64,000 nucleotides of DNA from Butyricicoccus intestinisimiae (GTDB taxonomy: Bacteria > Bacillota > Clostridia > Oscillospirales > Butyricicoccaceae), in assembly GCF_018918345.1 (NCBI RefSeq), contig NZ_JAHLQI010000003.1:248001-312000 (forward strand), given 5' to 3'. The notes beneath the pieces were generated by a model. It saw only the letters and a list, made by a program, of their open reading frames with translations. It did no database searches and was not told where the DNA came from. The position numbers were made by a program, and so were the translations under genes. Position 1 is the first letter of the stretch; each line of letters starts with the position of its first letter. This document shows positions 17,564 to 26,639 of this stretch, in pieces.

Positions 17564-17833
17564 GGAATTTTGCAAAAAAAATAACACAAATCAACAAGTT
17601 TTTTTGCCCCATTCTCGTTAGCATTCGCTCACTTTGTGTTTTTTTCGATTTTTTCGTGAATTTTCGTCTTAGCATGCATCGTTTCCTGCATTTTCAGCCA
17701 TACTACCTCCGCCATCCGAGAAGCAAATTGTTTCAAATTAGACGCCCGCAACAACAAATGCACAAATTTCGTCCAACTTTCTAAGTTCGCTCGTGCAGAC
17801 TTTGGTTTTTTCGCACAATTCCGTCATTTTTCC
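17564..17833. other. AT-rich intergenic stretch
   Basis: This region of about 270 bases between the rnf promoter and the terminator of the next gene is rich in T runs. I see no gene or clear RNA structure in it. Confidence 0.4.
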
Positions 17834-17866
17834 GAAAAAATGCAGGAGCTGATGCCAGCTCCTGCG
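17834..17866 (-). terminator. Terminator of the kinase-like gene
   Basis: GCAGGAGCT/AGCTCCTGC stem followed on the minus strand by TTTTTTC. Confidence 0.85.
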
Positions 17867-17883
17867 AGATCGTGGTTTTTTTA

Positions 17884-18984
17884 TCAGTCTCGGCGGAAAT
17901 ACGCCGCATCCAGCGCGGATGACAGTTCAATGTCCGCTTCGTTGGCGCTGCTCCGCCGATATACGCCGCAGCTCTCCAGCATCGCCGGATCGCTCTGCCG
18001 CAGCGGAATGCGCAGCCGCGCGTGTGCTCCCGTCTGCTCCATCTGCACATAGACCAGTATTCCTCCGTGCATCATCGCAATGCGGCGCACATACGGAATG
18101 CCAAGTCCCCAGCCGCCCGGCAGGGCATCCGCCTGTTCCCATGTGCTGTTTATGCGCTGCATCACGGCATCCGGAATGCCGACGCCGTCATCGTCTACGC
18201 GAAACGTCACACTGTTTTCCGCCATTTCGACTGACACCGTCACGTGCACCTGTTCGCCGCCGTGCCGCAGGCTGTTGGACACAAGCGACAGAATGGCAGC
18301 ACACAGCAAGTGCGTATCCGCCTGCATCTTCTCATCACACTGCGGCACAATCACCCGAATTTCCGCATGCCGTTTCAGCTGCTTGCGCAGTTCCTTCATA
18401 AAAGAAGAAACGCTGCGCTCTTTCCACTGCATACCTTCCGGCGCACCGACGAGCAATTCCAAATGGCCGATACTGCGCAGCATGCGATACGCCTCCCGCC
18501 GAATTTCCGCCGCAATATCCGGCTGCTCCAGCCTTTCCAAACGATCCGCCTGAATGAGCAGATTGGCTGCGCGGTCGCGCAAATCCGCCGTCACCAAGGT
18601 GACGCCCGCTGTGCTGCGCTGCGCTTCTGCAAATACCAGCACCGCCCCGCTTTCCACCGGTATGACGCGCATGTTCCACTGTCTGCCATCGAGCAGCACC
18701 AGCTGCTCCTGTTCTGTGTGCTGCGCCATGCACTGCCGAATGAGCTGGCCGGCCTCGTGAGGAAGAAAGCTCTCGACACAGTAGAACGCGCGCTCGGCAA
18801 ACAGCCTGCCGCCCGCTTTGGTCTGTCCCAGTACCATCAGCGCTTGTGAGACATGCACCGCCGGGCACTGCTCACCGCCCAGTCCGCGGCAAACAGCCCG
18901 TAAAATCTCCGGCGTCTGCTGCGCGAAAAACACATCGTCTTCCCGATTCGACAACATCCGTTCGTTTCTCGTCTCTTTTTCCAT
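17884..18984 (-). CDS. Cytoplasmic histidine-kinase-like ATPase without a recognisable H box
   Basis: 366 residues with no membrane segment. The C-terminal half is a HATPase_c domain: N box SLVSNSLRHGG, G1 DDDGVGIPD, G2 GGWGLGIPYVRRIAMMHGG. The N-terminal ~130 residues look like a sensory PAS-like fold (AVHVSQALMVLGQTKAGGRLFAERAFYCV). The expected dimerisation helix is present (LRDRAANLLIQADRLERLEQPDIAAEIRREAYRMLRSIGHLELL). It has no canonical SHELRTP-type motif; the His in SIGHLELL is the only plausible acceptor. No response regulator is adjacent. It may be an orphan kinase, a phosphatase-type partner or an anti-sigma-like ATPase. It has its own terminator and a GAGAGGAG ribosome site. Confidence 0.7.
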   Translation of the reverse strand: MEKETRNERMLSNREDDVFFAQQTPEILRAVCRGLGGEQCPAVHVSQALMVLGQTKAGGRLFAERAFYCVESFLPHEAGQLIRQCMAQHTEQEQLVLLDGRQWNMRVIPVESGAVLVFAEAQRSTAGVTLVTADLRDRAANLLIQADRLERLEQPDIAAEIRREAYRMLRSIGHLELLVGAPEGMQWKERSVSSFMKELRKQLKRHAEIRVIVPQCDEKMQADTHLLCAAILSLVSNSLRHGGEQVHVTVSVEMAENSVTFRVDDDGVGIPDAVMQRINSTWEQADALPGGWGLGIPYVRRIAMMHGGILVYVQMEQTGAHARLRIPLRQSDPAMLESCGVYRRSSANEADIELSSALDAAYFRRD

Positions 18985-19022
18985 CGCACGCGCTCCTCTC
19001 TCTAATTTTCGTCAATATATGA

Positions 19023-20231
<1,209 letters not shown>

Positions 20232-20254
20232 TCCTTCCTTACTGAAAATTTTTA

Positions 20255-20290
20255 TCAGGCTTTCTCTCCGGAGAAAGCCTGATTTTTTTC
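20255..20290 (+). terminator. Terminator of gapA
   Basis: Perfect 12-bp stem TCAGGCTTTCTC/GAGAAAGCCTGA with TCCG loop and a seven-T tract. Confidence 0.92.
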
Positions 20291-20334
20291 TACCCTCAGC
20301 ATTCCCTCTGCCTGTATTTTGTATGCCGTTTCCG

Positions 20335-20363
20335 TTGCGTTTCGCACCGCGCCATGTTACAAT
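20335..20363 (+). promoter_or_regulatory. Promoter of the DUF4352-like lipoprotein gene
   Basis: TTGCGT (20335-20340), 17-base spacer, TACAAT (20358-20363). Confidence 0.65.
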
Positions 20364-20410
20364 ATACAAAATATGCGGGCGTTCCTGCCCGAACTCAGAG
20401 GGGTTTTATT

Positions 20411-21433
20411 ATGAAAAAGAGACTGACCGCCGGTTTGCTGGCTGTATGCCTGCTGACCGGTCTGACCGGCTGCAGCAGCGACCAATTGACAGAACAGGTT
20501 ACTGACAAGCTGCTTTCTTCCGACGATGGCATCGCCTTCGCTGTAGATAAGCCGGTCAAAGACGATTCCATGACGCTGACCGTTCGCTCGATCACGCTGT
20601 CTGACGCTGTGTATGCACCGCTGACCACGGACAGCGAGGGCGCATACACAGCATATTACACAGAGGACGGCACAGGAAAAGAGCAGGATGCCGACAAAGA
20701 TTCTGTGTATTTAGACTGCACCGCGGATATCAAAAACACCGGCGATCAGGCGCTCGATCTGGAGGATGATTTGTTCTTCTACGCCATCACCGGCGGCAAG
20801 GTGTACGGCGATTACATGGCTTTTACGGAATCCGACGGCGGCGCAAAGCTTGCCGATGCGGATACGCTGGATGTCGGAAAAACCGCCCGCGTCCATTACG
20901 CCATCATCCTCCCTGCCGATGTTGACGCAAACGCGCTGGACGTTGCTTTTATGCTCCCGTCCGCGGAAACCGTTTACCGCGTTGCATTTCCGAAGCTCGC
21001 CGTCACAGACCGCTCCCTGCCGGTCGGCGGTGCTGTAAAAACCAACAACGGCGCCATGCTGACCATCGAATCCGCCAAGCTCGTCTCCTCCATCGATCCG
21101 GTCACCAGTGCAGGCGGTGACACGTCGGTTCAGCTCATGGAGGGCGGAAACATGGTGGATGTCGTGCTGACCATCCAAAACAACAGCGATACGGATTTAC
21201 CGCTCGGCACATTGTTCAGCGGGCGCATGACGATGGATTCCATCAGCCGCTTGGGCACACCGCTGCTGGAAGCGGATATGGATCTTCAGTACACCGGTTC
21301 CATTCCTGCCGGAACCAGTGCAACCGCACATCTGGTATTTGACGCGGACGGCATGTCCCGTGATTTACAGGCGACCGATTCGTATTACTTATACGCGGAC
21401 GGCGTATATTATCCCATTGTCATTGAGCAATAA
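20411..21433 (+). CDS. Secreted lipoprotein with two Ig-like (DUF4352-type) domains
   Basis: 340 residues. The signal peptide MKKRLTAGLLAVCLLTGLTGC ends in a lipobox (LTGC), so the protein is probably lipid-anchored outside the membrane. Two beta-rich repeats follow (about 40-195 and 205-340). Each has a phrase of the type D..ADIKNTGDQALDLEDDLFF or DVVLTIQNNSDTDLPLGTLF, the pattern of DUF4352 immunoglobulin-like domains found in many Firmicute lipoproteins. Function unknown; such domains usually bind other surface proteins. It has its own promoter and a bidirectional terminator shared with pspA. Confidence 0.75.
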   Translation: MKKRLTAGLLAVCLLTGLTGCSSDQLTEQVTDKLLSSDDGIAFAVDKPVKDDSMTLTVRSITLSDAVYAPLTTDSEGAYTAYYTEDGTGKEQDADKDSVYLDCTADIKNTGDQALDLEDDLFFYAITGGKVYGDYMAFTESDGGAKLADADTLDVGKTARVHYAIILPADVDANALDVAFMLPSAETVYRVAFPKLAVTDRSLPVGGAVKTNNGAMLTIESAKLVSSIDPVTSAGGDTSVQLMEGGNMVDVVLTIQNNSDTDLPLGTLFSGRMTMDSISRLGTPLLEADMDLQYTGSIPAGTSATAHLVFDADGMSRDLQATDSYYLYADGVYYPIVIEQ

Positions 21434-21440
21434 GGCAACA

Positions 21441-21478
21441 AAAGAGCCGAAAGTCATCGACTTTCGGCTCTTTCTTTA
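21441..21478. terminator. Bidirectional terminator between the lipoprotein gene and pspA
   Basis: A perfect 14-bp stem AAGAGCCGAAAGTC with its complement and a 3-base loop; T tracts on both strands. Confidence 0.88.
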
Positions 21479-21485
21479 TTTTCTG

Positions 21486-22166
21486 TTACAGTCCCATGGA
21501 TTTTTTGAGCGCTTCCAGCTCGGCATCCACCGCCGTATTCGATGCGCCCTTGCTGTACTTTTCTTCCAGCGCCTTGGCCTCATCGACCGGTTCCGTGTTC
21601 AGCGCTGCCATCGCATTGGCTTCATCAAGCATCCGGTTCGCCTTGTCCTCCATGCGGTCAAACGCACCCATCGCGCCGTGTGCCTTATCAGCATTGGACG
21701 TGATTTTATTCATGCGCTCCTGCGTCTTGGCCACGGAAACCGTTGCTTTGATGGTTGCGCGGCGCGCTTTCAGCGCTTCAATGTCACTCACGAGCTTGTC
21801 GTGCATCTGGCGCATCTTGACGGCATTTTCATGTGCCGCCGTGTATGCCGTCACCAGACCGGCACCCGCACTCTCCAGCTGCTGTTTCTTTGCCAAAAAG
21901 ACCTTTGCATCGCCTTCGTTGCCCGCCAGCAGTGCCTGCTTGGCGAGATCTTCATACCGTGCGGCTTCTGCCTGATTTTCTTCCATCAGCCGTCTGGTGC
22001 GCGTCTCCTCTGCCATGACACCGGCAGTTTCTTTTTTGACCTCTGCAAGGTTTTCGTTGAGCTCGCGCAGGTACTGGTCAATCATCTTGGACGGATCTTC
22101 CATCTTGTCAAGCACAGCATTGACATTTGCCTGTACAATGTCTCCAAATCTCGAAAGAATACCCAT
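21486..22166 (-). CDS. pspA: PspA/IM30 family membrane-stress protein
   Basis: 226-residue ESCRT-III-like protein that coats damaged inner membranes. The sequence begins MGILSRFGDIVQANVNAVLDKMEDPSKMIDQYLRE, the hallmark amphipathic helix and helix 1 of the family, and continues as long coiled-coil helices (about 25-185). A shorter tail ends ALKKSMGL. It is the second gene after the TPM-domain protein on the same strand, 27 bases apart. That pairing fits an envelope-stress operon analogous to the Psp/Lia systems, though no PspF- or LiaRS-type regulator is adjacent. Confidence 0.92.
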   Translation of the reverse strand: MGILSRFGDIVQANVNAVLDKMEDPSKMIDQYLRELNENLAEVKKETAGVMAEETRTRRLMEENQAEAARYEDLAKQALLAGNEGDAKVFLAKKQQLESAGAGLVTAYTAAHENAVKMRQMHDKLVSDIEALKARRATIKATVSVAKTQERMNKITSNADKAHGAMGAFDRMEDKANRMLDEANAMAALNTEPVDEAKALEEKYSKGASNTAVDAELEALKKSMGL

Positions 22167-22193
22167 AGTTTCCTCCTTTTCCGTTCGAAAAAA

Positions 22194-23249
22194 TTATTTT
22201 TCGTCCTTTTTCTCGTATTTTTTCGCAAGATTTTCCGCTTCGTCCTCATCGCTGAATTTGTCCAGCGGCGTTTGCAGAATATCTTCCATCTCTTTATCGC
22301 GGCGGCGCTTTTCCGCGCGCGCCTTTTCCCGCCAGCGATACAGCAGGAAAACAACCACAACGACAGCCGCTGCAATCACAAAGACGATGATCACGGTCGG
22401 CGTCTGCGACTTGGTCACGGTCATAATGCGTTCGCCGGTCTTTTGGAATGCGGTCGAGAAAAACTCCTCGTCCTCCATGTCGCTGCTGTAATAGCGATCC
22501 AGATAATCCGCCAGCACGCTGACTGCTTCGCTGTCCATAATCGTCTTTGCCTGCGAGCCGACGGCATAGCCGCAGTTGTAACTGCCGCTGCCGGTATCAC
22601 AGAACACCAACAGAAAATGTCCTTCGTCTGTAAACAGCTTATCATATTCCTGCTCGGCAAATTGCTGCAGCTCGGTCGTGCTCGGTGTGGTGCTGCCGTT
22701 GAAATCCTTGAGAATGTACAGATACGGCTGCACGCCTGTGCGCTTGTAAAAATCTTTCATGCCGCTGGTCAGCTCATTTTTGTTGCTGATCCAACCCGCT
22801 TCATCGGTATAATACGCAGTTTCTGTGACAGCGCTGGCAGGCAGTGCTTCGCGCTGCACCGTCGATTTGGTCACGGAATCCGACGAGCCGCCCAGCGCGG
22901 CGGAAAAAATACCCAGCGCAAAAACCAAAAGAATCACAATCAGGCAGCCAATGCCGCAGCCGTTGTTATTTTGATTGTTGTTGCTCGGCGGTCGATGTCC
23001 GCCTCCCCCGCCGCCTCTGCGGTCGTTGAGCAAGCTGCCGATAACCATGCCTTCCCAGAATCCGCTGCTTCCGTGATGGCTCGGCGGTCCGGGTGGCGGC
23101 CCTCCGAATCCACCGCCAAATCCGCCTTGTCCACTGCGCCCACTGCGCCCACTGCCTCCGCCGCTGAAACCGCCGCTGCCTCGGCTGCCGCCACTAAATC
23201 CACCGCCGCTGAAGCCGCCTCCGCCGCCTCCTGCACCAGATCTTCCCAT
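22194..23249 (-). CDS. TPM-domain membrane protein with Gly-rich N-terminus
   Basis: 351 residues. The first ~95 residues are Gly/Ser/Pro/Asn-rich and low-complexity. A hydrophobic helix (about 98-118) and a TPM domain follow (about 135-270: YYTDEAGWISNKNELTSGMKDFYKRTGVQPYLYIL, then EGHFLLVFCDTG). A second helix (about 280-302) leads to a charged cytoplasmic tail (EKKDEK). TPM domains occur in repair and envelope proteins. The unusual feature is the large Gly-rich segment placed before the first helix, not at the C-terminus as in many TPM proteins. It is cotranscribed with pspA, so a membrane-maintenance role is likely. Confidence 0.8.
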   Translation of the reverse strand: MGRSGAGGGGGGFSGGGFSGGSRGSGGFSGGGSGRSGRSGQGGFGGGFGGPPPGPPSHHGSSGFWEGMVIGSLLNDRRGGGGGGHRPPSNNNQNNNGCGIGCLIVILLVFALGIFSAALGGSSDSVTKSTVQREALPASAVTETAYYTDEAGWISNKNELTSGMKDFYKRTGVQPYLYILKDFNGSTTPSTTELQQFAEQEYDKLFTDEGHFLLVFCDTGSGSYNCGYAVGSQAKTIMDSEAVSVLADYLDRYYSSDMEDEEFFSTAFQKTGERIMTVTKSQTPTVIIVFVIAAAVVVVVFLLYRWREKARAEKRRRDKEMEDILQTPLDKFSDEDEAENLAKKYEKKDEK

Positions 23250-23386
23250 TGTCTCTCCTCCTGTCTCTCTTTCGTGTCCGTATGTGTGTACTTTTATTTA
23301 ATCATACGCCCAAACAAAAAGCAAGCAACGCACGGAATAGAGATGTAAATGTTTTGTGAAATTATATGAAGAATTCTAAAGATTTC

Positions 23387-23455
23387 TTGACGAAAATGAC
23401 ACAAAATCATATACTTACAGCATTCAATATCTAGCCAAACAGGAGATATTTCATG
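23387..23455 (+). promoter_or_regulatory. Promoter, ribosome site and start codon leading straight into a repeat
   Basis: TTGACG (23387-23392), 17-base spacer, TATACT (23410-23415), then AGGAG and ATGAAAAAACG at 23453. After about ten codons the frame enters repeat block 2. This looks like the 5' remnant of a gene interrupted by the repeat. Confidence 0.6.
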
Positions 23456-23490
23456 AAAAAACGACTGCAACAATCTCCAGCCCATAACCT
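23453..23490 (+). pseudogene. 5' stub of an unidentified gene cut off by a repeat
   Basis: About a dozen codons (MKKRLQQSPAHN) behind an intact promoter and ribosome binding site. The frame stays open through the repeat for 123 codons, but that part is repeat translation also seen at other loci. The Lys/Arg-rich opening could be the beginning of a signal peptide. Alternatively this is a real peptide of under 20 codons. Confidence 0.35.
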
Positions 23491-23760
23491 TGTCTCTCCC
23501 TCTGGGAGAGATGTCGCGCAGCGACAGAGAGGGCTGGAACCAGATGACATGACTTTTCAAATTTGCCCTGATTCGAATTGGCCAGTTTTTTTCCCTCTCA
23601 GTCGTTTGCCGTGCAAACGACAGCTCTCCCAAAGGGAGAGCCGAGAAACCGGTGCGGACTGCGCGCCTGACGAATCAGAGAAGTTTTTATACAGACTTGC
23701 TCGCGTGCTGCTCCTGCCGTCGTGGCTTTCGCCGCGCCGCCTTCCTCAAAGAGGAAGGCG
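23487..23760 (-). repeat. Palindromic repeat block 2 (single unit, inverted orientation)
   Basis: One unit of about 274 bases in the orientation opposite to block 1, running from the TCTCCC/GGGAGA plus TGTCGC/GCGACA module to the CTTCCTC/GAGGAAG module. The left end abuts a promoter with start codon, the right end a trxA terminator. Confidence 0.88.
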
Positions 23761-23762
23761 AT

Positions 23763-23792
23763 CAAAAATCCCCCTTCGCGTGAAGGGGGATT
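23763..23792 (-). terminator. Terminator of trxA
   Basis: ATCCCCCTTC/GAAGGGGGAT stem with GCGT loop, followed on the minus strand by TTTTTGA. Confidence 0.8.
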
Positions 23793-23802
23793 ATCCTTTG
23801 AT

Positions 23803-24132
23803 TTACTTCTTCAGCACTTCCTGAATCGCCTCAACCAGTTCCGGCTTGTCACGCAGACCAATCAGCCGCTTGACTTCCTTGCCTTCCGAATAAATGCTCA
23901 CAGTCGGAATCGACACAACGCGGTGCAGCAGCGCCAAAGTCGGCTGTTCATCAATGTTGATCTTACCGACACGAATTTTGCCGCAGTACTCCTGTGCCAG
24001 TTCTTCGATGGTCGGAGACAGCATCCGGCACGGGCCGCACCAATCTGCCCAGTAATCCAGCAAAACCGGCTTGGATGCGTTGACAACTTCTTCTTCGAAG
24101 TTTTCCTGTGTAATATGTAATATTGTAGCCAT
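23803..24132 (-). CDS. trxA: Thioredoxin
   Basis: Small cytosolic disulfide reductase of 109 residues, the usual length. The active site WADWCGPCR sits near residue 31, with the conserved cis-Pro in VVSIPTVSIYSEGK near residue 75. The start ATG has GAAGAGG upstream. It stands alone; thioredoxin reductase is not nearby. The terminator separates it from repeat block 2. Confidence 0.95.
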   Translation of the reverse strand: MATILHITQENFEEEVVNASKPVLLDYWADWCGPCRMLSPTIEELAQEYCGKIRVGKINIDEQPTLALLHRVVSIPTVSIYSEGKEVKRLIGLRDKPELVEAIQEVLKK

Positions 24133-24229
24133 GTTCCTCTTCGTCCTTCCTAAAACGCGCGGCCTGCTTGCAATCTACTGCAAATGCGGTATAATAATAG
24201 CACTGCACCTCATGCAGAGGCCGTTTGCA

Positions 24230-24258
24230 TTGGGTATTATATATTACCTATCTATTAT
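24230..24258 (+). promoter_or_regulatory. Promoter of mrnC
   Basis: TTGGGT (24230-24235), 17-base spacer, TATTAT (24253-24258). A second candidate with TTGCAA (24168-24173), 16 bases and TATAAT (24190-24195) lies further upstream. Confidence 0.6.
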
Positions 24259-24296
24259 ACCCCGTTTTTATCAAAAATGGAAAGGTTTTTTGAATT

Positions 24297-24740
24297 ATGA
24301 CAGATTTTTTCCACCCGCTGATGAGTGAACAAGCACTCAAGCAGTGCAGCTCTCTGGCGCTTGCTCATATGGGCGACAGTGTCTATGAACTCATGACCCG
24401 CGGATACCTCATTCACTCCGGTCTTGTCACCAACAAAAATCTGCACCGCAAAACCATTCATCTGGTTTGTGCCGGCGCGCAGGCAGCCGGTGCACAGGCG
24501 ATTTTGCCGATGCTGACCGAGGACGAACAGACTATTTTCCGTCATGGCCGCAATGCCAAGCCGAAAAGCACGCCGAAGTCCTCCTCTGTTGCAGAATATG
24601 CTCTTGCGACAGCAGTGGAAGCGCTGTTTGGCTGGCTGTATCTGCAAGGCTCGTATGACCGGCTCAACGAATTATTCACAGTCTTGCTCCCAGCCGCACA
24701 GGAATGGGCAGACAACCAGAGACCAACCCGCCGCGGCTGA
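24297..24740 (+). CDS. mrnC: Mini-ribonuclease III
   Basis: Double-strand-specific RNase that matures 23S rRNA ends in Firmicutes. It is the RNase III catalytic domain alone, with no dsRNA-binding domain. 147 residues. Catalytic-region motifs: LALAHMGDSVYELMTRGYL (the metal-binding Asp in GDSVYE) and SSVAEYALATAVEALFGWLYL (the Glu of AEYALATAVEALFG). The gene normally lies beside cysS in Bacillus; here it is alone, followed by the small Asn/Gln/Ser-rich ORF and yebC. Confidence 0.93.
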   Translation: MTDFFHPLMSEQALKQCSSLALAHMGDSVYELMTRGYLIHSGLVTNKNLHRKTIHLVCAGAQAAGAQAILPMLTEDEQTIFRHGRNAKPKSTPKSSSVAEYALATAVEALFGWLYLQGSYDRLNELFTVLLPAAQEWADNQRPTRRG

Positions 24741-24757
24741 TGCCACAGCGGGTTTTC
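24725..24757 (+). terminator. Weak terminator at the end of mrnC
   Basis: AACCCGC/GCGGGTT stem spanning the mrnC stop codon, followed by a four-T run. Confidence 0.5.
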
Positions 24758-24771
24758 GTCTGTCTGTGCCG

Positions 24772-24903
24772 TTAAGAAAACGACGGGTTGTTCTTGTTGC
24801 GGCTGTTTTTCTGATTCTTCGCCTGCTGGGTGCTGCTCTGCGGATTCTGGGACTGAGCGGAATTTTCCTGTTTTCCCGAATTGCTGCTGTTGTTATGGCA
24901 CAT
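24772..24903 (-). CDS. 43-residue Asn/Gln/Ser-rich small protein
   Basis: The start ATG at 24903 is preceded by GCGAGGTG at good spacing. The product (MCHNNSSNSGKQENSAQSQN and onwards) consists mostly of Asn, Gln, Ser and Lys, with no hydrophobic core, so it is probably disordered. It resembles the general composition of tiny Clostridia proteins annotated as hypothetical. A longer frame upstream on this strand runs antisense through yebC and is not part of it. Function unknown. Confidence 0.5.
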   Translation of the reverse strand: MCHNNSSNSGKQENSAQSQNPQSSTQQAKNQKNSRNKNNPSFS

Positions 24904-25062
24904 TTCTGTGTCACCTCGCTTTCTTTTTCCCTTAGTATGGCCATGGATTGTGAAAATATACAGTTGCCAATTATCTGTTCCAATGTTATAATTAGGTGTT
25001 GTACACAACGGAATTTTTAATAAAATCAGCATGATTTTACGATTATATGGAGGTATCATCCA

Positions 25063-25800
25063 ATGTCTGGACATTCGAAATGGAATAATATCGCAAAGCG
25101 CAAGGGCGCAAACGATGCAAAGAAAGCAGCAATCTTTACCAAGATTGGCCGTAAGATGGCTGTAGCAATCAAGGAAGGCGGCTCCAACAACCCGGACAAC
25201 AATGCAAAGCTGCGCGACTGCATCGCAGAAGCAAAGGCAAACAACGTCCCGAACGACAACATCAAGCGCATGCTTGACAAGGGCAACCAGAGCAATGTTT
25301 CTTACGAATCCAACACGTACGAGGGCTACGGTCCGTCCGGCATCGCTGTTATCTGCGAGACCCTGACCGACAACCGTAACCGTACCGTTGCTGATGTCCG
25401 CCACTACTTCGACAAGTACGGCGCAGGTCTCGGCAATGCCGGCTGTGTATCTTGGCAGTTCGAGCAGAAGGGCGTTCTGATTATCGAGCGCGGCGATCTG
25501 GATGAGGACGAAACCATGATGACGGTTCTCGATGCCGGTGCCGATGACTTCCAGGCTGATGAGGACTGCTTCCAGATCTACACTGCTCCGGAAGATTTCT
25601 CTGCTGTCCGCGATGCACTGACCGAAGCAGGCTTTGAGTTCGCACAGGCTGAAATCCAGATGGTTCCGCAGAACACCATCACGCTGGAGAGCCAGGAGGA
25701 TATGGCACAGCTGCGCAAGCTGCTGGACAGCCTCGAAGACAACGACGACGTACAGCACGTATGGCACAACTGGGAGAACGAGGACGACTACGAGGAGTAA
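25063..25800 (+). CDS. yebC: YebC/PmpR family protein (TACO1-like)
   Basis: 245-residue YebC-family protein. Homologues have been described as transcriptional regulators and, more recently, as factors that help ribosomes through difficult sequences such as polyproline. It starts MSGHSKWNNIAKRKGANDAKKAAIFTKIGRKM, the family signature. It continues with NNARLRDC-type (here NNAKLRDCIAEAKANNVPNDNIKRML) and YEGYGPSGIAVICETLTDNRNRT. ATGGAGGTATC precedes the start. Monocistronic with a strong terminator. Confidence 0.96.
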   Translation: MSGHSKWNNIAKRKGANDAKKAAIFTKIGRKMAVAIKEGGSNNPDNNAKLRDCIAEAKANNVPNDNIKRMLDKGNQSNVSYESNTYEGYGPSGIAVICETLTDNRNRTVADVRHYFDKYGAGLGNAGCVSWQFEQKGVLIIERGDLDEDETMMTVLDAGADDFQADEDCFQIYTAPEDFSAVRDALTEAGFEFAQAEIQMVPQNTITLESQEDMAQLRKLLDSLEDNDDVQHVWHNWENEDDYEE

Positions 25801-25825
25801 TCGGCTTTCCCCAAATAACGAACGA

Positions 25826-25862
25826 AACTCCCCTGAGAGCATGGCTCTCGGGGGAGTTTTTG
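25826..25862 (+). terminator. Terminator of yebC
   Basis: A 15-bp stem, AACTCCCCTGAGAGC with near-perfect complement, ATG loop, five-T tract. Confidence 0.9.
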
Positions 25863-25886
25863 TGTCTTGCTTACCTGTGCGCACAG

Positions 25887-26209
25887 ACCAAACTCGTCTC
25901 TCCCTCTGGGAGAGATGTCGCGCAGCGACAGAGAGGGCTTGTGCCAGCTACAAACTCTCTCAGATTTGCCTGATACGAACTTGTAAGATTCAGCCCTCTC
26001 AGTCATTTGCCTTGCAAATGACAGCTCTCCCAGAGGGAGAGCCAAGAAGGCTCCATCTTTGAGGGAGCTAGATTCGCCACAGGCGAAGACTGAGGGAGCA
26101 GCCGATTTTCCCTGACGAATTAGGGTAACCCTGATACAGACTTGTTCACGTGCTGCTCCTTCCGTCACGGCTAACGCCGCGCCACCTTCCTCAAGGAGGA
26201 AGGCTTTGG
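25887..26209 (-). repeat. Palindromic repeat block 3 (single unit with extra module, inverted orientation)
   Basis: Same family as block 2 but about 50 bases longer. An extra module with GAGGGAGCTAGATTCGCC and ACTGAGGGAGC is inserted between the GGGAGAGC and CTTCCTC modules. The modules can therefore be shuffled or gained independently. Confidence 0.88.
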
Positions 26210-26236
26210 GCTTATTTTGAAAAATTTTATGTTGTC

Positions 26237-26518
26237 TCATTTCACTGGCAAAATAGATACCAATTTATTCAATACGTTCCGTTCATTTTTATCTAGGTGA
26301 AGAATTATTGCATCTCGCTCTGACAATCCTAATAAGAAATCAGCCGAAACATCAAAAATACAAATAAAACGAATCAATACAGCACATGATGGGTCATACT
26401 TTCCTGTTTCATACGCTGAAATAGCACTAACAGAAACACCAACCTGCTTGGCAAGCTGTTTCTGAGTCAGGTTGTATTTTCTCCGTATATATTTCATCCG
26501 CTCTCCAACATTTATCAT
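26237..26518 (-). CDS. XRE-family helix-turn-helix regulator
   Basis: 93-residue HTH_3 protein starting MINVGERMKYIRRKYNLTQKQLAKQVGVSVSAISAYETGK. The HTH spans about residues 6-60, and the C-terminal part (SADFLLGLSERDAI) is the common linker of this class. The ATG at 26518 is preferred because the upstream GTG at 26527 overlaps the AAGGTGG ribosome site. A very good promoter (26541-26569) lies upstream. It is divergent from a second XRE gene. Base composition is more AT-rich than the neighbours, in keeping with transfer. No toxin or phage gene is adjacent. Confidence 0.85.
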   Translation of the reverse strand: MINVGERMKYIRRKYNLTQKQLAKQVGVSVSAISAYETGKYDPSCAVLIRFICIFDVSADFLLGLSERDAIILHLDKNERNVLNKLVSILPVK

Positions 26519-26540
26519 TCTATCCACCTTCTTTGCCCCA

Positions 26541-26569
26541 ATTATACTCTATACGTCTAATTAAGTCAA
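26541..26569 (-). promoter_or_regulatory. Promoter of the leftward XRE gene
   Basis: Minus strand: TTGACT (26564-26569), 17-base spacer, perfect TATAAT (26541-26546). Confidence 0.8.
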
Positions 26570-26639
26570 ATGCGTCGTGGACGAAATACGCCGAATTCGT
26601 TCATAATAGTTGATATTCTAGGAATCACGAGGCATACTT

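Noticed and set aside
21318-23348. A 676-codon plus-strand ORF opposite pspA and the TPM gene
   Set aside because: It spans two real genes and the intervening terminator on the opposite strand.
24772-25884. A 370-codon minus-strand ORF across yebC
   Set aside because: Everything beyond its last 43 codons is antisense to yebC; only the short end has its own ribosome site.
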